Shown in pieces: positions 7,467 through 14,741 of a DNA stretch of 27,060 bases. The position numbers and the translations under genes are program-made. Location: assembly GCA_964538875.1 (NCBI GenBank), contig CAZIHO010000040.1, positions 1 through 27,060 on the forward strand, given 5' to 3'. How positions within the stretch are numbered: the stretch's first letter is position 1; each line of letters opens with the position of its first letter. The stretch is from CAZIHO01 sp964538875. GTDB taxonomy: Bacteria; Pseudomonadota; Gammaproteobacteria; Chromatiales; Chromatiaceae. The notes beneath the pieces were generated by a model. It made no database searches, was not told the origin of the DNA, and worked only from the letters and a program-made list of their open reading frames with translations.

Positions 7467-8840
7467 TCAGGGGGTTCGGGTCGGATCCGGGTCCAACTCG
7501 CCGCCACCGGGTTCCGAAATGGGGTCAAGGATCGGCGGCTGGGAGCCGTTTTCGAGACGAGCCACCGCCGATGCGGGTTTGGGCGGAAGGAACTTCCAAG
7601 CCCGCCGGAGGTTAGCGCGCATCCGCTCCTGGGCCGCCGCCAACCGTTCGATTTCCTCCATGGAGCTATGGATGTGCTCGGACAGGGCAAAGTCCCAGCG
7701 GCTGATGCGGCGCACGTTCTCCCCGATTTGATTCAGGGGCTGGACGATGGACCTGGCCAGGGCGATGGCCACCAGTTTGCCGATCGCGAACACCAGGACC
7801 ACCACCAATCCAAAGGCGATCAGCCGATAGGGCAACCAGGTCAACATCTCTGATAAGGGCAAATAGACCCCCATCCATAATTTAGTATCTCCCCAGGGCA
7901 GGGAACGATAGCTTCCTGACCAGAGATCAAAATTGTGCACAAACAGGGCGTCCTCCAAGGGTAGTTCATCGCGCCCCAACCAACGGCCGATGCCATCCTG
8001 CAAGGGACCCAAATCCAAACCCACCACCGACGCTAGCATGAGTTCCCCGGGTTGATAAGTGAGCCCGAAGCGCTCCGCACGACTATGGCCGAGAATCTGG
8101 CCCGCGTCGGTAAAGAGCAACGCCAGGCCCCGGTCACCCAGCCTTAGGGCACTCAACTGGCTGGTCACTTCCTTGAGACTCAACTCCACGCCCACGACCA
8201 CGCCGTGCCGGGCGCGACTGTCCGGCAGGGCCAAGGCCAGCATGGCACCCAAGTCACCCCGATCCTCCAGTCGGCCGATCTCGGTCGCCACCAGCTTGCC
8301 AGGTCCGGCCTGGGTGGCCTTTTGGAACCAAGGCTGGTCCTGGGGTATATAACGGGAATCACGGCGCTCATCCCCCGCCAAGCTTTCCCCATCCTTCCAA
8401 CGCAGAAAGCGGCGCGTGGGTTGGCTCTTGTCCGCAGCGGACACCAGACGGTTCAACCAAGTCCCGTCCGGGTTCCGGTTCAAAAGCCATTCGTTGCCGG
8501 ACCCGTCCGCAATGCGCAGTCCGACCAGATCCGGATATTGGGCCAACAGGGGTATGAAGCGGCGATTGAGATTTTGATGATCCAGGGCCAGATCTTCCTT
8601 ACTTAACCAGTTGGCCGCGATCCACAACAGATTTTCCGCGTTCCGGTAGGCCCCCGCCACGCTCGCACCCGTCTGGGCGCTGATTTCCCCCACCCGGGCC
8701 AAGGCGATACGGTCCAGGGCGGGACCGGAGAACAGCACCCAAATGGATAGCCCGAATATGGCCAGGGTGATGAACACCAGGCGCAACAGCGCCGTGGTTA
8801 GTTTTTGACCAATCGGGATGGGACGTTTGAAACGCTTCAT
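7467..8840 (-). CDS. dCache-HAMP membrane sensor without an output domain
   Basis: The 457-residue protein has a cytoplasmic basic start, a first membrane helix (about residues 17-38), a long periplasmic sensing region (about 39-337) typical of double Cache domains (DLVGLRIADGSGNEW and QDQPWFQKA), a second helix (about 340-362), and a HAMP-like linker (IVQPLNQIGENVRRIS). After a short helix (SMEEIERLAAAQERMRANLR) it ends in a proline-rich tail. There is no kinase, methyl-accepting, GGDEF, EAL, cyclase or phosphatase domain. RAWKFLPPKP near residue 413 resembles the junction (KYVPxxLV-like) that precedes catalytic domains in some cyclase-type proteins, which suggests a lost output module; this is inference. 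No frameshifted domain follows, since the NRDE gene starts 52 bases on. Confidence 0.87.
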   Translation of the reverse strand: MKRFKRPIPIGQKLTTALLRLVFITLAIFGLSIWVLFSGPALDRIALARVGEISAQTGASVAGAYRNAENLLWIAANWLSKEDLALDHQNLNRRFIPLLAQYPDLVGLRIADGSGNEWLLNRNPDGTWLNRLVSAADKSQPTRRFLRWKDGESLAGDERRDSRYIPQDQPWFQKATQAGPGKLVATEIGRLEDRGDLGAMLALALPDSRARHGVVVGVELSLKEVTSQLSALRLGDRGLALLFTDAGQILGHSRAERFGLTYQPGELMLASVVGLDLGPLQDGIGRWLGRDELPLEDALFVHNFDLWSGSYRSLPWGDTKLWMGVYLPLSEMLTWLPYRLIAFGLVVVLVFAIGKLVAIALARSIVQPLNQIGENVRRISRWDFALSEHIHSSMEEIERLAAAQERMRANLRRAWKFLPPKPASAVARLENGSQPPILDPISEPGGGELDPDPTRTP

Positions 8841-8881
8841 GCTGATTAGCGGTCCCTTGACAGCCTGGACATCGCCTAGGG

Positions 8882-8904
8882 AATCGCTGAGAAATTCAGC
8901 GATT
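8882..8904. repeat. Perfect 9-bp inverted repeat (hairpin 1)
   Basis: AATCGCTGA and TCAGCGATT are exact reverse complements separated by GAAAT. On the plus strand the hairpin is followed by GGCTCTTTTCC, loosely terminator-like, yet no gene is read into it from the left. It begins 42 bases upstream of the sensor start, so an operator or an RNA leader element is as likely. Confidence 0.7.
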
Positions 8905-8926
8905 GGCTCTTTTCCGTCCTCGATCG

Positions 8927-8956
8927 GGCCAGAACAGTTTCATTTACTGTTGGGCC
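8927..8956. repeat. Interrupted inverted repeat (hairpin 2)
   Basis: The inner arms AACAGT and ACTGTT are perfect complements around a seven-base TTCATTT loop. GGCC arms outside extend the stem across a small unequal internal loop (AG versus G). It lies 22 bases after hairpin 1. Confidence 0.65.
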
Positions 8957-8989
8957 GGGAGGGAAAACCCGCTAAGCATATCCCTCCCG
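8956..8989. repeat. Perfect 9-bp inverted repeat (hairpin 3)
   Basis: CGGGAGGGA and TCCCTCCCG are exact complements around a 16-base loop. It abuts hairpin 2 directly, so the three repeats form one compact structured block of about 108 bases. Confidence 0.65.
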
Positions 8990-9146
8990 CGCACACTGGC
9001 AAAGGACGAATTGACGACGATGAGGCCGGGACCGGCGAGTACCGGGCCATACCGGCGCACCCCGCCTAGACCGGCCGCAGACACGCCTCCTTCCCAAGGC
9101 GGTTACAATGGGCGCTCCTTTACTATTCACCTGGTCGGATACGCCC

Positions 9147-10229
9147 ATGCCTCGATCCTTGCGCGCCCTGCTACCCCTGATGCTGGGAATTTTGCTAGTG
9201 ACCGGATGTACCGGCCCGGCTCCCAAGCCTGATGACGCCCGTCCGGGCGGCGGCACTCCCGGTGGCAGCTACCGGGCGGCGGCGGTGACCGGCGACTATG
9301 CCAATTATCCAGCCCTGCGCCAATTCATCGACCGCATGGTGAAAGAGCAGGGGTACAACCGGGAATACCTGAATGGCCTGTTCTCCGAAGCCAAGCGGAA
9401 GGATTGGACCCTGGACTACATGAAGAAGGATGTGCCGTCCGCACCCAGCGCCAAGCCCTCGCCGGGCAGTTGGAGCCGCTATCGAGCCAAGTTCCTGGAT
9501 GAACTCCACATTAGCAAGGGCGCCGCCTATTGGGACCGGTACGCGACGGCCTTGCGCCAGGCCAGTGAGCGCTACGGTGTGCCGCCGGAATACATCCTCG
9601 GCATCATGGGTGTGGAAACCATCTACGGCGCCAACGTGGGCAAGGACCGGGTGCTTGACGCCCTCACCACCCTGGCGTTCGACTTTCCGCGCCGCTCCGA
9701 GTACTTCACCGGGGAGCTGGAGGGCCTCCTGATCATGGCCAAGGCGGAAGGACTGGACCCGGCGAAACCCAGGGGATCATTTGCCGGCGCCATGGGTCTC
9801 GGCCAATTCATGCCGACCAGTTTCCTGAAGTGGGCGGTGGATTTCAACGGCGACGGCCGGCGGGATCTCTGGGAGCCGGTGGACGCCATTGGCAGCGTCG
9901 CCAACTACTTCAAGGAGCATGGCTGGAAGCGGGGCGAGCCCGTGGTGACCCGGGCTACTGTCACCGGCAGCCGGGCCGATTCCATGGACGCAGGCTTCAA
10001 CACCCGCTATTCCCTCGCCACCCTGGCCCAGGCCGGTGTCCAGCCGGTTGATCGAGTGCCGGAGCAACAGGAATACCGCCTGCTGCGGCTGAGCGGCAAC
10101 GGCGGGCTGGAATACTGGCTGGGTCATCAGAATTTCTACGTCATCACCCGCTACAACAACAGCACCCACTACGCCATGGCCGTGCACCAGCTGGCCCAGG
10201 CGATCAAGGCCCGCCACGAAGGCCGGTAG
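9147..10229 (+). CDS. mltB: Membrane-bound lytic murein transglycosylase B
   Basis: MltB cleaves the MurNAc-GlcNAc bond of peptidoglycan with formation of 1,6-anhydro ends, acting from the outer membrane into the periplasm. The ATG at 9147 gives 360 residues (E. coli 361) and a lipoprotein signal ending LLVTGC with the lipidated Cys21. An ATG at 9108 is in frame but would put a charged extension before the signal. The catalytic region IMGVETIYGANVGKDRVLDALTTL carries the active-site glutamate of the GVET motif, and SFAGAMGLGQFMPTSFLKWA and FNGDGRRDLW follow as in the family. It is read away from the sensor gene, with uppP following after about 110 bases. Confidence 0.95.
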   Translation: MPRSLRALLPLMLGILLVTGCTGPAPKPDDARPGGGTPGGSYRAAAVTGDYANYPALRQFIDRMVKEQGYNREYLNGLFSEAKRKDWTLDYMKKDVPSAPSAKPSPGSWSRYRAKFLDELHISKGAAYWDRYATALRQASERYGVPPEYILGIMGVETIYGANVGKDRVLDALTTLAFDFPRRSEYFTGELEGLLIMAKAEGLDPAKPRGSFAGAMGLGQFMPTSFLKWAVDFNGDGRRDLWEPVDAIGSVANYFKEHGWKRGEPVVTRATVTGSRADSMDAGFNTRYSLATLAQAGVQPVDRVPEQQEYRLLRLSGNGGLEYWLGHQNFYVITRYNNSTHYAMAVHQLAQAIKARHEGR

Positions 10230-10338
10230 CAGACCGTGCGCTCCGCCCAAACGGCGGGCGGAGCGCTATCGAACATCGCGCCAATGGCGCCCCCACAGCG
10301 GGTGGGCGAGTTCATCCTTAGCTTGACGGGAAACGACC

Positions 10339-11160
10339 TTGGACCTGACCACCTATCTGAACGCGGTGATTTTGGGTTTGGTGGAGGGAATCACCGAATT
10401 CCTACCCATTTCCAGTACCGGACACCTCATCATCGCCGGCAATCTGCTCGGCTTCACCGGACTGCGGGCTGATACCTTCGAGGTCTTCATCCAGCTCGGC
10501 GCCATTCTGGCCGTGTTATGGAACTATCCAGAACGGCTGGCGGTGCTGCCGCGGGCATGGCGGGGCGATGCCAAGGCGCGGGGTTTCATCCTCAATCTCG
10601 CAGTCGGCGTCTTGCCCGCGCTAGTGCTCGGATTCTTGCTCCATAAAACCATCAAAACCTATTTATTCGGACCCGTTACCGTGGCCGTCGCCCTGGTGGT
10701 GGGCGGCTTGGTCATTCTCTGGGTGGAACGGCGCGCCTACGCGGGCACCATCGAAACGGTCGATCAAATGAGTTGGCGCAACGCCCTGTCGGTGGGTCTA
10801 GCCCAGTGCCTCGCCCTGATGCCAGGCGTTTCCCGGGCCGGTGCCACCATCATCGGCGGCATGCTGTTGGGGCTATCCCGGCGCGCCGCCACAGAATTTT
10901 CGTTCTTTCTTGCGGTGCCCACCATGCTCGCCGCCACCTTTTATGACCTTTACAAGAGCCGTGACGCGCTGGTCTGGTCCGATCTGCCCCTTTTCGCGCT
11001 TGGATTCGTCGTTTCTTTCATCAGCGCACTGGTAGTCGTGCGGGCCTTGTTGATATTCGTGGGCGGGCACGATTTCCGCTCCTTCGCCTGGTACCGGATT
11101 CTGTTTGGCGGACTGGTATTGATCTATGCCTGGCGATTTCCTGGAGAATTCCTATCCTAG
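10339..11160 (+). CDS. uppP: Undecaprenyl-diphosphate phosphatase
   Basis: UppP (BacA) is an inner-membrane enzyme that removes a phosphate from undecaprenyl diphosphate to recycle the lipid carrier for peptidoglycan and other cell-wall polymers. The 273-residue polytopic product has the first motif VEGITEFLPISSTGHL (Glu16, Glu20, His29) and the second LMPGVSRAGAT (Arg166). The usual second motif is PGxSRSG; here the second serine is alanine at residue 167. The start is TTG at 10339, placed by homology (MDLTTYL) with a GGGA a few bases upstream. It lies downstream of mltB and may share its transcript, which fits a cell-wall context. Identification is firm. Confidence 0.95.
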   Translation: MDLTTYLNAVILGLVEGITEFLPISSTGHLIIAGNLLGFTGLRADTFEVFIQLGAILAVLWNYPERLAVLPRAWRGDAKARGFILNLAVGVLPALVLGFLLHKTIKTYLFGPVTVAVALVVGGLVILWVERRAYAGTIETVDQMSWRNALSVGLAQCLALMPGVSRAGATIIGGMLLGLSRRAATEFSFFLAVPTMLAATFYDLYKSRDALVWSDLPLFALGFVVSFISALVVVRALLIFVGGHDFRSFAWYRILFGGLVLIYAWRFPGEFLS

Positions 11161-11242
11161 GTGGGCTTGGCGAACCCACATCCCCGGGCCATTTCACCCT
11201 TGGTGGCGCTACGGCCTAGCCGTTCAAACCAGAACAATAAAT

Positions 11243-11287
11243 AACCTTTACCAGAACCCTGGTGGTATCAAACACCATTAAAAGGTT
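11243..11287. repeat. Nested inverted repeat downstream of uppP
   Basis: AACCTTT (11243-11249) pairs with AAAGGTT (11281-11287), and inside it TGGTG/CACCA (11260-11277) forms a second hairpin. It starts about 80 bases after the uppP stop. There is no T-tract after the outer arm, so a terminator role is uncertain. Confidence 0.45.
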
Positions 11288-11806
11288 CTACAGGACATAA
11301 ATAGGGGATTTTTCCGGCCAGGGCGTTGAAAAACCCAGTATTATTAATACTTATATTTATCGTTTATTCGTATTTTGTTACTATTTTATTACAACTACTT
11401 GACCGTATCATTAAATAAACTTTTCGATATGGCGACAGTTTTATTATCTTTCAATGTAGATTGTGTTACATTTTTCCGCCGGCCGCCGACTGCTCCGGGG
11501 AGGGCGCCACGGGGGGATTCAGGGTAAGCCTTCCCTGCCCAGCGCCTCTCCAGGGGGTCGAAAGCGGGAGCGGAACCAACCCCCTTTGCTGACACTGATC
11601 CGGTCCATGCCCAACACCCTTTACTATCGCGACGCATGGACCCACAGGCCCACGAGCCAACCCCATTCCCATCAACTTTCCCCCAATCTCGGCGCCTTGT
11701 CCCTGGGTATACTGCCCTTGGACAGTCACAACCCGACCCCCAGCGGTCCGTGTTTAGACAAATTTCCCGGCCCGAGCATCTTTCCGGACCTCCCGGTCTG
11801 CCTCTC

Positions 11807-11819
11807 CGACAAATTGTCG
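11807..11819. repeat. Short palindrome CGACAA-A-TTGTCG
   Basis: Two six-base arms are exact complements around one base, about 130 bases upstream of pit. The spacing and symmetry suit a dimeric regulator site, but no match to a PhoB box or another named operator was recognised. Confidence 0.4.
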
Positions 11820-11946
11820 CCTCCCTTTCCGCCCCGCGCAGCCGCGACCCAAGTCCGGTGGATGCCTGTTTCGCGACGAACGTGCCTCCCCTGACTGGCC
11901 CTTGAGAAATTTGCTGCGAGAAGAGTTCTAAGAAAGTGCAATAACC

Positions 11947-12996
11947 ATGAGTACATTAGCAATTCTTGCCTTAACGGCAATCGTCATTACTCTTATTTTT
12001 GACTACACAAACGGGTTTCATGATGCCTCGAACATCATTGCCACGGTCATCGCCTCCCGGGCCCTTACCCCGGTCCAGGCGGTGGTCGTGGTGGCGTTTT
12101 TCGAGTTCATGGGACCCCTGCTGGGCGGCACCGCTGTCGCCAACACCATCGGTAAATTCGTCGATATCTCGGATGTTCCAAAGGTGCTTGCGGTCAGCAT
12201 CATGGTGTTTGGTATTTGGGGGGCGATTTTCTGGAATCTGTTGACCTGGTATTTCGGCATCCCTTCGTCGTCATCCCATGCGTTGGTGGGCGGGTTTGCT
12301 GGCGTGGTCATCATCGCAGCGGGTGCTGATCATGTGGTCTGGGGTTTCGCCGAGTTCTTCGCCACCGGCAAGATGAATGGAGTCACCAAGGTGCTGGCAT
12401 CCCTGCTGGTATCCCCGCTACTGGGCTTTTGGGTCGGCTTCGCCATCCACCGCATCGTCTCCAGGCAATTGCGGCGTGCCAAGCCATCGGCCAATAAGTA
12501 CCTGCGCCGGTTCCAGTGGGTCAGTTCCGCCATATTGGCCTTTTCCCATGGCGCCAACGATGCTCAGAAAAGCATGGGCATGATTACCCTGGTACTGCTC
12601 CTGACCGGCTGGATCGACAAGTTCGTGGTGCCCTTCTGGGTCATGCTGTCCTGCGCCATCGCCATCGTGCTGGGCATCTTGTCCGGTGGCTGGAGCATCG
12701 TACGCACCATCGGCTTCGGCATTTTCAAGGTCCGCCCCATCCATGCCTTTAACGGTCAGCTTACCTCCGGCTTGCTGATCCTCGGCGCTTCCTCCCTGGG
12801 CGCGCCGGTATCCACCACCCACGTGGTGAGTTCCGCTCTGATGGGGATCGGCGCCGCCGAACGGCCCAAAGCGGTCCGTTGGGCCAAGGCGCGGGAAATC
12901 GTCAGCACCTGGATCATCACCATCCCCGCCTCCGGGGCCACTGCGGCGCTCACCTTCTATCTGGTCAATTTGGCCGTGGGGGGTATCGGCACCTGA
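11947..12996 (+). CDS. pit: Low-affinity inorganic phosphate transporter, PiT family
   Basis: The 349-residue inner-membrane protein is a PiT-family (PF01384) phosphate or metal-phosphate symporter. It shows the two inverted family signatures: DYTNGFHDASN with a T-I-A-T helix near residues 19-33, and ILAFSHGANDAQKSMGMITL in the second half, each with the essential Asn/Asp pair region. Many hydrophobic helices flank them. PSSSSHALVGG and PVSTTHVVSSALMG are the repeated substrate-site blocks. The ribosome site is weak. It is followed by a DUF47/PhoU-like gene after 90 bases, the usual partner. The long upstream region may control it; I saw no convincing Pho box. Confidence 0.95.
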   Translation: MSTLAILALTAIVITLIFDYTNGFHDASNIIATVIASRALTPVQAVVVVAFFEFMGPLLGGTAVANTIGKFVDISDVPKVLAVSIMVFGIWGAIFWNLLTWYFGIPSSSSHALVGGFAGVVIIAAGADHVVWGFAEFFATGKMNGVTKVLASLLVSPLLGFWVGFAIHRIVSRQLRRAKPSANKYLRRFQWVSSAILAFSHGANDAQKSMGMITLVLLLTGWIDKFVVPFWVMLSCAIAIVLGILSGGWSIVRTIGFGIFKVRPIHAFNGQLTSGLLILGASSLGAPVSTTHVVSSALMGIGAAERPKAVRWAKAREIVSTWIITIPASGATAALTFYLVNLAVGGIGT

Positions 12997-13086
12997 GAGT
13001 GATGGGGGAGCGGTTGCGCCAGCGGCAATGCAACGGCGCGGAGCGGATTTTTAGGTTTGATTTTTAATCTTTTTGAGGAATCCAAT

Positions 13087-13782
13087 ATGAGCGGTACGAA
13101 CTCGACCATATCCAAGGTGCTAGACGCAGTATTCCCGATCATGCCTGACTTCTACGGCATGATTAACGAGCAGTGCGACGTCGGCGTGGAAGCCATGAAC
13201 GCCTTCGTTCGCTTCATGGAAACCGGCGGCGAGGATGTGCTCAATGAAATCCGGCGCCTGGAAAAAGTGGCGGATGACATCAAGGCCCGCAACGTGGCCA
13301 GCCTGTTCAGCGCCTTCGCCACCCCCATGGACCGGGAGGACATCAACCGGGCCATCCTGACCATCGACTATTTGATCAACTACACCAAGATCACCGCCCG
13401 GGAAATGGGCGCCCTCCATTCAAGTTCCGACAAGTACTTGATCGAGATGGCGGTGAACATGAAGGAAGGCATGGAGGCCCTGCAGCGGGGCTACGCCAAG
13501 CTGGCCAAAACCCCCGCCGCCGCAGACGACGACGCCTCCGTGGCCCGTTCCGCCGAACGCAAGATGGAACAAACCTACCGGCGCGCCTTGGCGGAACTGT
13601 ACGACCCGGCCCACTATCAGGCCAGATTGGCGACAAAGGGTACCCCCACGGCGGAGGATACCCTGGAAATCACCCTGGAGATCCTGCGCACCCGGGAAAT
13701 TTACCGGGACATGTATATGGCGGCCGATCAGTTGTTGAGCGCCAGCGGCGTGCTGCATGACATCGTGGTGAAAATCGCCTAG
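13087..13782 (+). CDS. DUF47/PhoU-like accessory protein of the Pit transporter
   Basis: The 231-residue all-helical cytoplasmic protein belongs to the DUF47 (COG1392) family, PhoU-like proteins that accompany Pit transporters and are thought to regulate them. Typical features are FYGMINEQCDVGVEAMNAFV, EIRRLEKVADDIKARN, TPMDREDINRAILTIDYLIN and a C-terminal IYRDMYMAADQL. GAGGAA lies six bases before the ATG at 13087; an earlier in-frame start at 13057 lies within the gap and has no such site. The order here is pit first and DUF47 second. The gene faces a convergent metallo-hydrolase gene across a strong hairpin. Confidence 0.92.
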   Translation: MSGTNSTISKVLDAVFPIMPDFYGMINEQCDVGVEAMNAFVRFMETGGEDVLNEIRRLEKVADDIKARNVASLFSAFATPMDREDINRAILTIDYLINYTKITAREMGALHSSSDKYLIEMAVNMKEGMEALQRGYAKLAKTPAAADDDASVARSAERKMEQTYRRALAELYDPAHYQARLATKGTPTAEDTLEITLEILRTREIYRDMYMAADQLLSASGVLHDIVVKIA

Positions 13783-13792
13783 GGCTACGCCA

Positions 13793-13821
13793 GCAGGCGC
13801 CGGTCTAGGCCGGCGCCCTGC
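13793..13821. terminator. GC-rich hairpin between convergent genes
   Basis: GCAGGCGCCGG and CCGGCGCCCTGC pair along 11 bases with one bulged base and a six-base loop, starting 11 bases after the DUF47 stop. It would form on both strands and so could serve both convergent transcripts. No T-tract follows immediately on either strand, so it may act as a 3' stabiliser rather than an intrinsic terminator. Confidence 0.55.
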
Positions 13822-13865
13822 CGCTCGCTATTCCTTTCGCTTTCGCTCGCCTATCTTCCCCACCG

Positions 13866-14642
13866 CTAACTGTTCAGGGTCAACCAGGGGCCGGGCCGGC
13901 CCTGGTCCGCCACGCTGAGACGCTCCTTCAACGCCGGTTCCACCTCCAGCAGGGCATGGACCGCCAACTCCGGCCGGTTATTTTTTGCACTCAGGTGGGC
14001 TGCCACCAGGTGCTGAATGCGCGGTATGTCCATTTCCCGCAGTAACGCGGCGGCCTGCTGATTGCTGAGATGGCCAAAGCTGCCACCGACCCGGCGCCGC
14101 AGCGGTGGCGGATAGGGTCCGGTGGCCAGCAGGTGCGGATCATGGTTGCACTCCAACACCAGAGCATCGCAGGCCCGCAGCAGGTCCAAACTATGCCGGG
14201 TCGGCTCCCCCGCGTCGGTAAATAGCCCAAGGGTGAGGCCGCCGTGCCGGAGCAAATAGTGACAGGGTTCCCGTGCATCGTGACGGATGGGAAAGGGCTC
14301 CACCTGGATGGCACCCACGCTAAACGGTTGCCCATGGCAATTCACGGGCCGAAACTCCGCCACCTCGTCACAACCCGCCGCCACCCGGGTACCCTGGGTC
14401 ATCCATAGGGGAATTCGATGGCGGCGCGCCAACCCAGGGGCACCACGCACGTGGTCGCCGTGTTCATGGGTGACCAGGATGGCGTCTAAATCGCGGGGAT
14501 CGACCCCGATTTGGGCAAGGCGCCGCTCCAATTCCCGCACCGCAAAGCCGGCGTCCACCAGAATCCGGGTGCCGCCCGCCTCCACCAGCAGGGCATTGCC
14601 GCCGCTACCGCTGCCTAGGCAAGCAAACCGAAACTCGGCCAT
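13866..14642 (-). CDS. MBL-fold metallo-hydrolase, YycJ/WalJ-like
   Basis: The 258-residue cytoplasmic protein is a metallo-beta-lactamase-fold hydrolase with LVTHEHGDHVRG (His59, His61, Asp63, His64), LGLFTDAGE supplying the later Asp, and LVLECNHD and AHLSAKNN as downstream ligands and family marks. It opens FACLGSGSGGNALLVEAGG, typical of the YycJ/WalJ group, thought to be DNA exonucleases or phosphodiesterases. The substrate is not proven by sequence. It lies about 100 bases after bamC in the same direction, behind a hairpin, and ends facing the DUF47 gene. Confidence 0.9.
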   Translation of the reverse strand: MAEFRFACLGSGSGGNALLVEAGGTRILVDAGFAVRELERRLAQIGVDPRDLDAILVTHEHGDHVRGAPGLARRHRIPLWMTQGTRVAAGCDEVAEFRPVNCHGQPFSVGAIQVEPFPIRHDAREPCHYLLRHGGLTLGLFTDAGEPTRHSLDLLRACDALVLECNHDPHLLATGPYPPPLRRRVGGSFGHLSNQQAAALLREMDIPRIQHLVAAHLSAKNNRPELAVHALLEVEPALKERLSVADQGRPGPWLTLNS

Positions 14643-14696
14643 GGCCGACGCCGCCTAGCCCAGGTTGGGGGGAAAGTTCGAGGGGGTAACCGGGGC

Positions 14697-14729
14697 TCCG
14701 CCGCCACCCCCGGTGAGCGGGGCGGCGGA
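14697..14729 (-). terminator. GC-rich hairpin after bamC
   Basis: TCCGCCGCC and GGCGGCGGA are exact nine-base complements with an inner CCC/GGG continuation. The hairpin begins about 13 bases after the bamC stop on the minus strand. No T-run follows, so intrinsic termination would be weak; transcript-end stabilisation is an alternative. Confidence 0.5.
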
Positions 14730-14741
14730 CGGACCCTTCCA

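Larger units (their letters stand above)
8841..9146. promoter_or_regulatory. Divergent intergenic region between the sensor gene and mltB
   Basis: About 306 bases separate two divergently read genes, so both promoters should lie here. The sensor-proximal half is packed with three inverted repeats (8882-8904, 8927-8956, 8956-8989), annotated separately. Near mltB a TACAAT hexamer at 9104-9109 could be a -10 element, but no good -35 is at the right distance. No ORF with a ribosome site is present. Confidence 0.5.
11161..11946. other. Long intergenic region: AT-rich island, then C-rich leader
   Basis: About 786 bases between uppP and pit hold no supportable gene. The rightward ORF at 11463-11894 is Pro/Ser/Arg-rich, has no ribosome site and looks accidental. 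Positions of about 11220-11475 are strikingly AT-rich against the GC-rich surroundings and include TTGACC at 11399-11404 as a possible -35 element, without a well-placed -10. From about 11580 to 11870 the plus strand is C-rich and G-poor. Inverted repeats include an AACCTTT/AAAGGTT enclosure (11243-11287), TGTCC/GGACA with inner GGG/CCC (11698-11724) and CGACAA-A-TTGTCG (11807-11819). It may hold the pit promoter and a long leader or a small RNA. Confidence 0.5.

Noticed and set aside
11399..11440. Possible Pho box upstream of pit
   Set aside because: GACAGTTTTAT and neighbouring sequence do not give two CTGTCA-type half sites at 11-base spacing on either strand.
11463..11894. 143-codon rightward ORF upstream of pit
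   Set aside because: The translation is Pro/Ser/Arg-rich with no domain pattern, no ribosome site, and follows from the C-rich strand bias of the region.
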